Source of the DNA: Bacteroidia bacterium
Lineage (GTDB): Bacteria > Bacteroidota > Bacteroidia > Cytophagales > Cyclobacteriaceae
Reading direction: 5' to 3'
DNA length: 64,000 bases
Assembly: GCA_030432655.1 (NCBI GenBank)
Contig: JAUILA010000001.1
Span: forward strand, 1-64,000
Shown here: piece after piece, positions 62,253 to 64,000 of the stretch
Position numbering within the stretch: position 1 is the first letter of the stretch
Layout: every line of letters begins with the position of its first letter
Program-made: the position numbers and the translations under genes
The notes under the pieces: generated by a model
What the model saw: the letters and a program-made list of their open reading frames with translations, nothing else
Database searches by the model: none
Told to the model about the DNA's origin: nothing

Positions 62253-64000
62253 TCAGGAGATCAGTAACCGGCATTTGACCTCGGGAATTTTTTTCATTTT
62301 GTTCAGTAATTCATCACTGGGATCAACTTTGTACCTCCGTGACATTAATTCAACCTGGATATCCTCGGCCGGGTCAACAAGATTTACACGCAGGGTGCAC
62401 TGACCCTTATGGGTTGAACAGATATCTTCAATCTGTCCGACTATGTTATCGCTGAGATCCGTCAGGTTCAGCATAAGTTCAACCCCGTGCGCTTTCTTGT
62501 CACGCAGGTCATTCAGCAGGTCAATGGACCGAATTTTAAACTCAAGGCGGTTATTACCCCATTTCTGCCTGACCACATGTCCGACAATGTACAGGAACCA
62601 TCCCTGCATCATGTATTCCTTGAACTTAAGATAGTCGTCTCCGAACAGAAAAAACGTGAAATTCCCGTTATAATCTTCCATTGTAAGAGTACCGAAGGGT
62701 TTACCGCTTTTCGTTGTCCTGTGCGCAAAGGTCGAAACGATCCCGGCCAGCCTGACTTCCTTGCTCTGGAGTTTTTCCAGGTCATTCAGTTCATTTAATT
62801 CCGTATTGCAGAAGCTTTGTATTTCCAGCTTGAATTTATCCAGCGGATGCCCGGAGATATACAGGCCGACCACTTCTTTCTCAATGTTCAGTTTTTCAAT
62901 TTCACCGTATGGCTCAATACCGATAATCTTCGGCCTGGGGGTTTCCATGCCGGAACTTCCGCCGAACAGGGAGGCCTGGGCACTCTCCGCTTCCAGCTGC
63001 ATCTTATTGGCATACTTGATCACCTTTTCAATCAGTGTTTGCTCGCCTTCAGGAGCCTGCAGGTACTGACGACGGTGAAATTCTTCGAAACAGTCAAAGG
63101 CGCCCGACATTGCCAGGCATTCGAAGGTTTTCTTATTGACCGTTCGCAGGTTGACCCGTTCGGAAAAATCGAATATATCTTTGTATGGACCATTCTCCTC
63201 CCGTTCACGGATGATTTCTTCCACCGCTGCTTCCCCGCTTCCTTTAATAGCTCCCAGCCCAAACCGGATCTCGCCTTCCTTGTTGACCGCGAAGTTTACC
63301 CCTGATTCATTGACGTGCGGACCCAGCACCTTGATTCCGAGGTACCGGCATTCTTCCATAAAGAACGTGATCTTCTCAATATTGCTCTGGTTGTGGGTCA
63401 GCACTGCGGCCATGTATTCCGCAGGATAATGAGCTTTCAGGTAGGCGGTATGATAGGCCACCAGCGAATAGCAGGTGGAGTGGGATTTATTGAACGCGTA
63501 AGCGGCAAACGCTTCCCAGTCCTTCCAGACCTTTTCAAGGATTTCCGGATCGTGACCCCGCTCTTTCCCGCCTTCAATAAATTTCGGTTTGAGTTTTTCC
63601 AGCAGCGCGAATATCTTCTTACCCATGGCCTTCCGAAGCACATCGGCATCACCTTTGGAGAAGCCCGCGAGCTTTTGTGAAAGCAGCATGACCTGCTCCT
63701 GGTAAACCGTAATACCATAGGTTTCTGCCAGGAACTCCTCCATGTCCTGTATATCATAGGTAATCTCCTCGCTGCCGTGCTTCCTGGCAATGAAATTGGG
63801 GATATACTCCATGGGCCCCGGACGGTAGAGGGCGTTCATGGCGATCAGGTCCTCAAACTTGTCAGGACGCAACGACCTGAGGTGTTTTTGCATACCCGGG
63901 GATTCAAACTGGAATGTCCCGTTGGTATCCCCGCGCTGATACAATTCATAAGTGGTCTGGTCATCAAGCGGTATCGTATCGATGTCTATATCCACCCCAT
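62253..64000 (-). CDS. dnaE: DNA polymerase III subunit alpha, 3' part (partial)
   Basis: The frame is open to the right edge; the 5' part lies outside. Visible: the polymerase finger and tail region with IPLDDQTTYELYQRGDTNG, QFESPGMQKHLRSL, YRPGPMEYIPNFIARKHG, QEQVMLLSQKLAGF, AYAFNKSHSTCYSLVAY, a helix-hairpin-helix stretch, and the C-terminal OB fold (VRLAGIVSTFAHRTTKSG). The catalytic aspartates of the family lie in the missing part. It is the replicative polymerase of the chromosome and shows this window is core DNA. The lipoprotein gene follows eight bases on. Confidence 0.95.
   Translation of the reverse strand, partial: GVDIDIDTIPLDDQTTYELYQRGDTNGTFQFESPGMQKHLRSLRPDKFEDLIAMNALYRPGPMEYIPNFIARKHGSEEITYDIQDMEEFLAETYGITVYQEQVMLLSQKLAGFSKGDADVLRKAMGKKIFALLEKLKPKFIEGGKERGHDPEILEKVWKDWEAFAAYAFNKSHSTCYSLVAYHTAYLKAHYPAEYMAAVLTHNQSNIEKITFFMEECRYLGIKVLGPHVNESGVNFAVNKEGEIRFGLGAIKGSGEAAVEEIIREREENGPYKDIFDFSERVNLRTVNKKTFECLAMSGAFDCFEEFHRRQYLQAPEGEQTLIEKVIKYANKMQLEAESAQASLFGGSSGMETPRPKIIGIEPYGEIEKLNIEKEVVGLYISGHPLDKFKLEIQSFCNTELNELNDLEKLQSKEVRLAGIVSTFAHRTTKSGKPFGTLTMEDYNGNFTFFLFGDDYLKFKEYMMQGWFLYIVGHVVRQKWGNNRLEFKIRSIDLLNDLRDKKAHGVELMLNLTDLSDNIVGQIEDICSTHKGQCTLRVNLVDPAEDIQVELMSRRYKVDPSDELLNKMKKIPEVKCRLLIS

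Overview
The window looks like chromosomal DNA of a Bacteroidota bacterium with a type IX secretion system; order and genus cannot be fixed from it. Evidence: a secreted esterase with a T9SS type A C-terminal sorting domain, DUF4831, DUF4097, DUF3667 and DUF5995 proteins, SpII lipoproteins, -7 boxes of the TAnnTTTG type before a tRNA and a membrane-protein gene, ABC permeases of the orphan MacB/FtsX type, and few Shine-Dalgarno sequences. Most of the window is moderately GC-rich (one 60-base line in the 12.6 kb permease gene is 36/60 G+C). Two stretches are clearly AT-rich (15/60 in a line near 6.6 kb, 18/60 near 18.1 kb).

Layout. 0-3.3 kb: orphan and secreted genes, ending in a strong terminator. 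3.4-8.4 kb: an AT-rich block of small membrane and immunity-like genes (YezG-like, RDD, MORN/YwqK lipoprotein) with a decayed gene fragment, flanked by two copies of a REP-like hairpin repeat. 8.4-16.8 kb: TraB-like protein, leishmanolysin-like lipoprotein protease, SIMPL protein, a PadR regulator with three operator-like boxes feeding a large permease, and a NIPSNAP protein. 16.9-19.4 kb: AT-rich two-gene operon of a subtilase and a DUF4831 protein. 19.5 kb: tRNA-Arg(CCG) with promoter and terminator. 19.8-30 kb: hydrolase, DUF3667, an SH3-tailed protein broken by a frameshift, DUF695, acetyltransferase, trypsin-like and M23 peptidases, a hicAB toxin-antitoxin pair, beta-barrel and DUF4240 proteins. 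30-47 kb: amidohydrolase, DUF5995, GNAT, serine hydrolase, pentapeptide-repeat and TPR proteins, adenylate cyclase with DUF1697, cupin, GT39 glycosyltransferase, an epimerase with an apparent internal deletion, three paralogous secreted proteins, a dienoyl-CoA reductase and the T9SS esterase. 47.5-61.7 kb: a VPS10/sortilin-type BNR protein, a TPR histidine kinase, an NtrB/NtrC-like two-component pair divergent from two orphan permeases and a DUF4097 protein. 61.7-64 kb: a lipoprotein and the 3' part of dnaE, which runs off the right edge.

How genes work together. The clearest functional unit is 52.9-61.7 kb: a membrane kinase and a sigma54-type activator face two MacB-like permeases and an adhesin-like DUF4097 protein across a spacer holding a perfect inverted repeat. 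PadR-permease (12.2-15.3 kb) is a second, smaller regulator-permease unit. HicAB is self-contained.

The most unusual large-scale signal is the 7-mer GGAGAAT. I count about 72 copies on both strands together, against roughly 8 expected by chance. It occurs in genes on either strand and in intergenic spacers, and is absent from the AT-rich 3.2-9.4 kb block. It behaves like a genome-wide architecture motif (Chi-like or uptake-like) rather than a codon effect.
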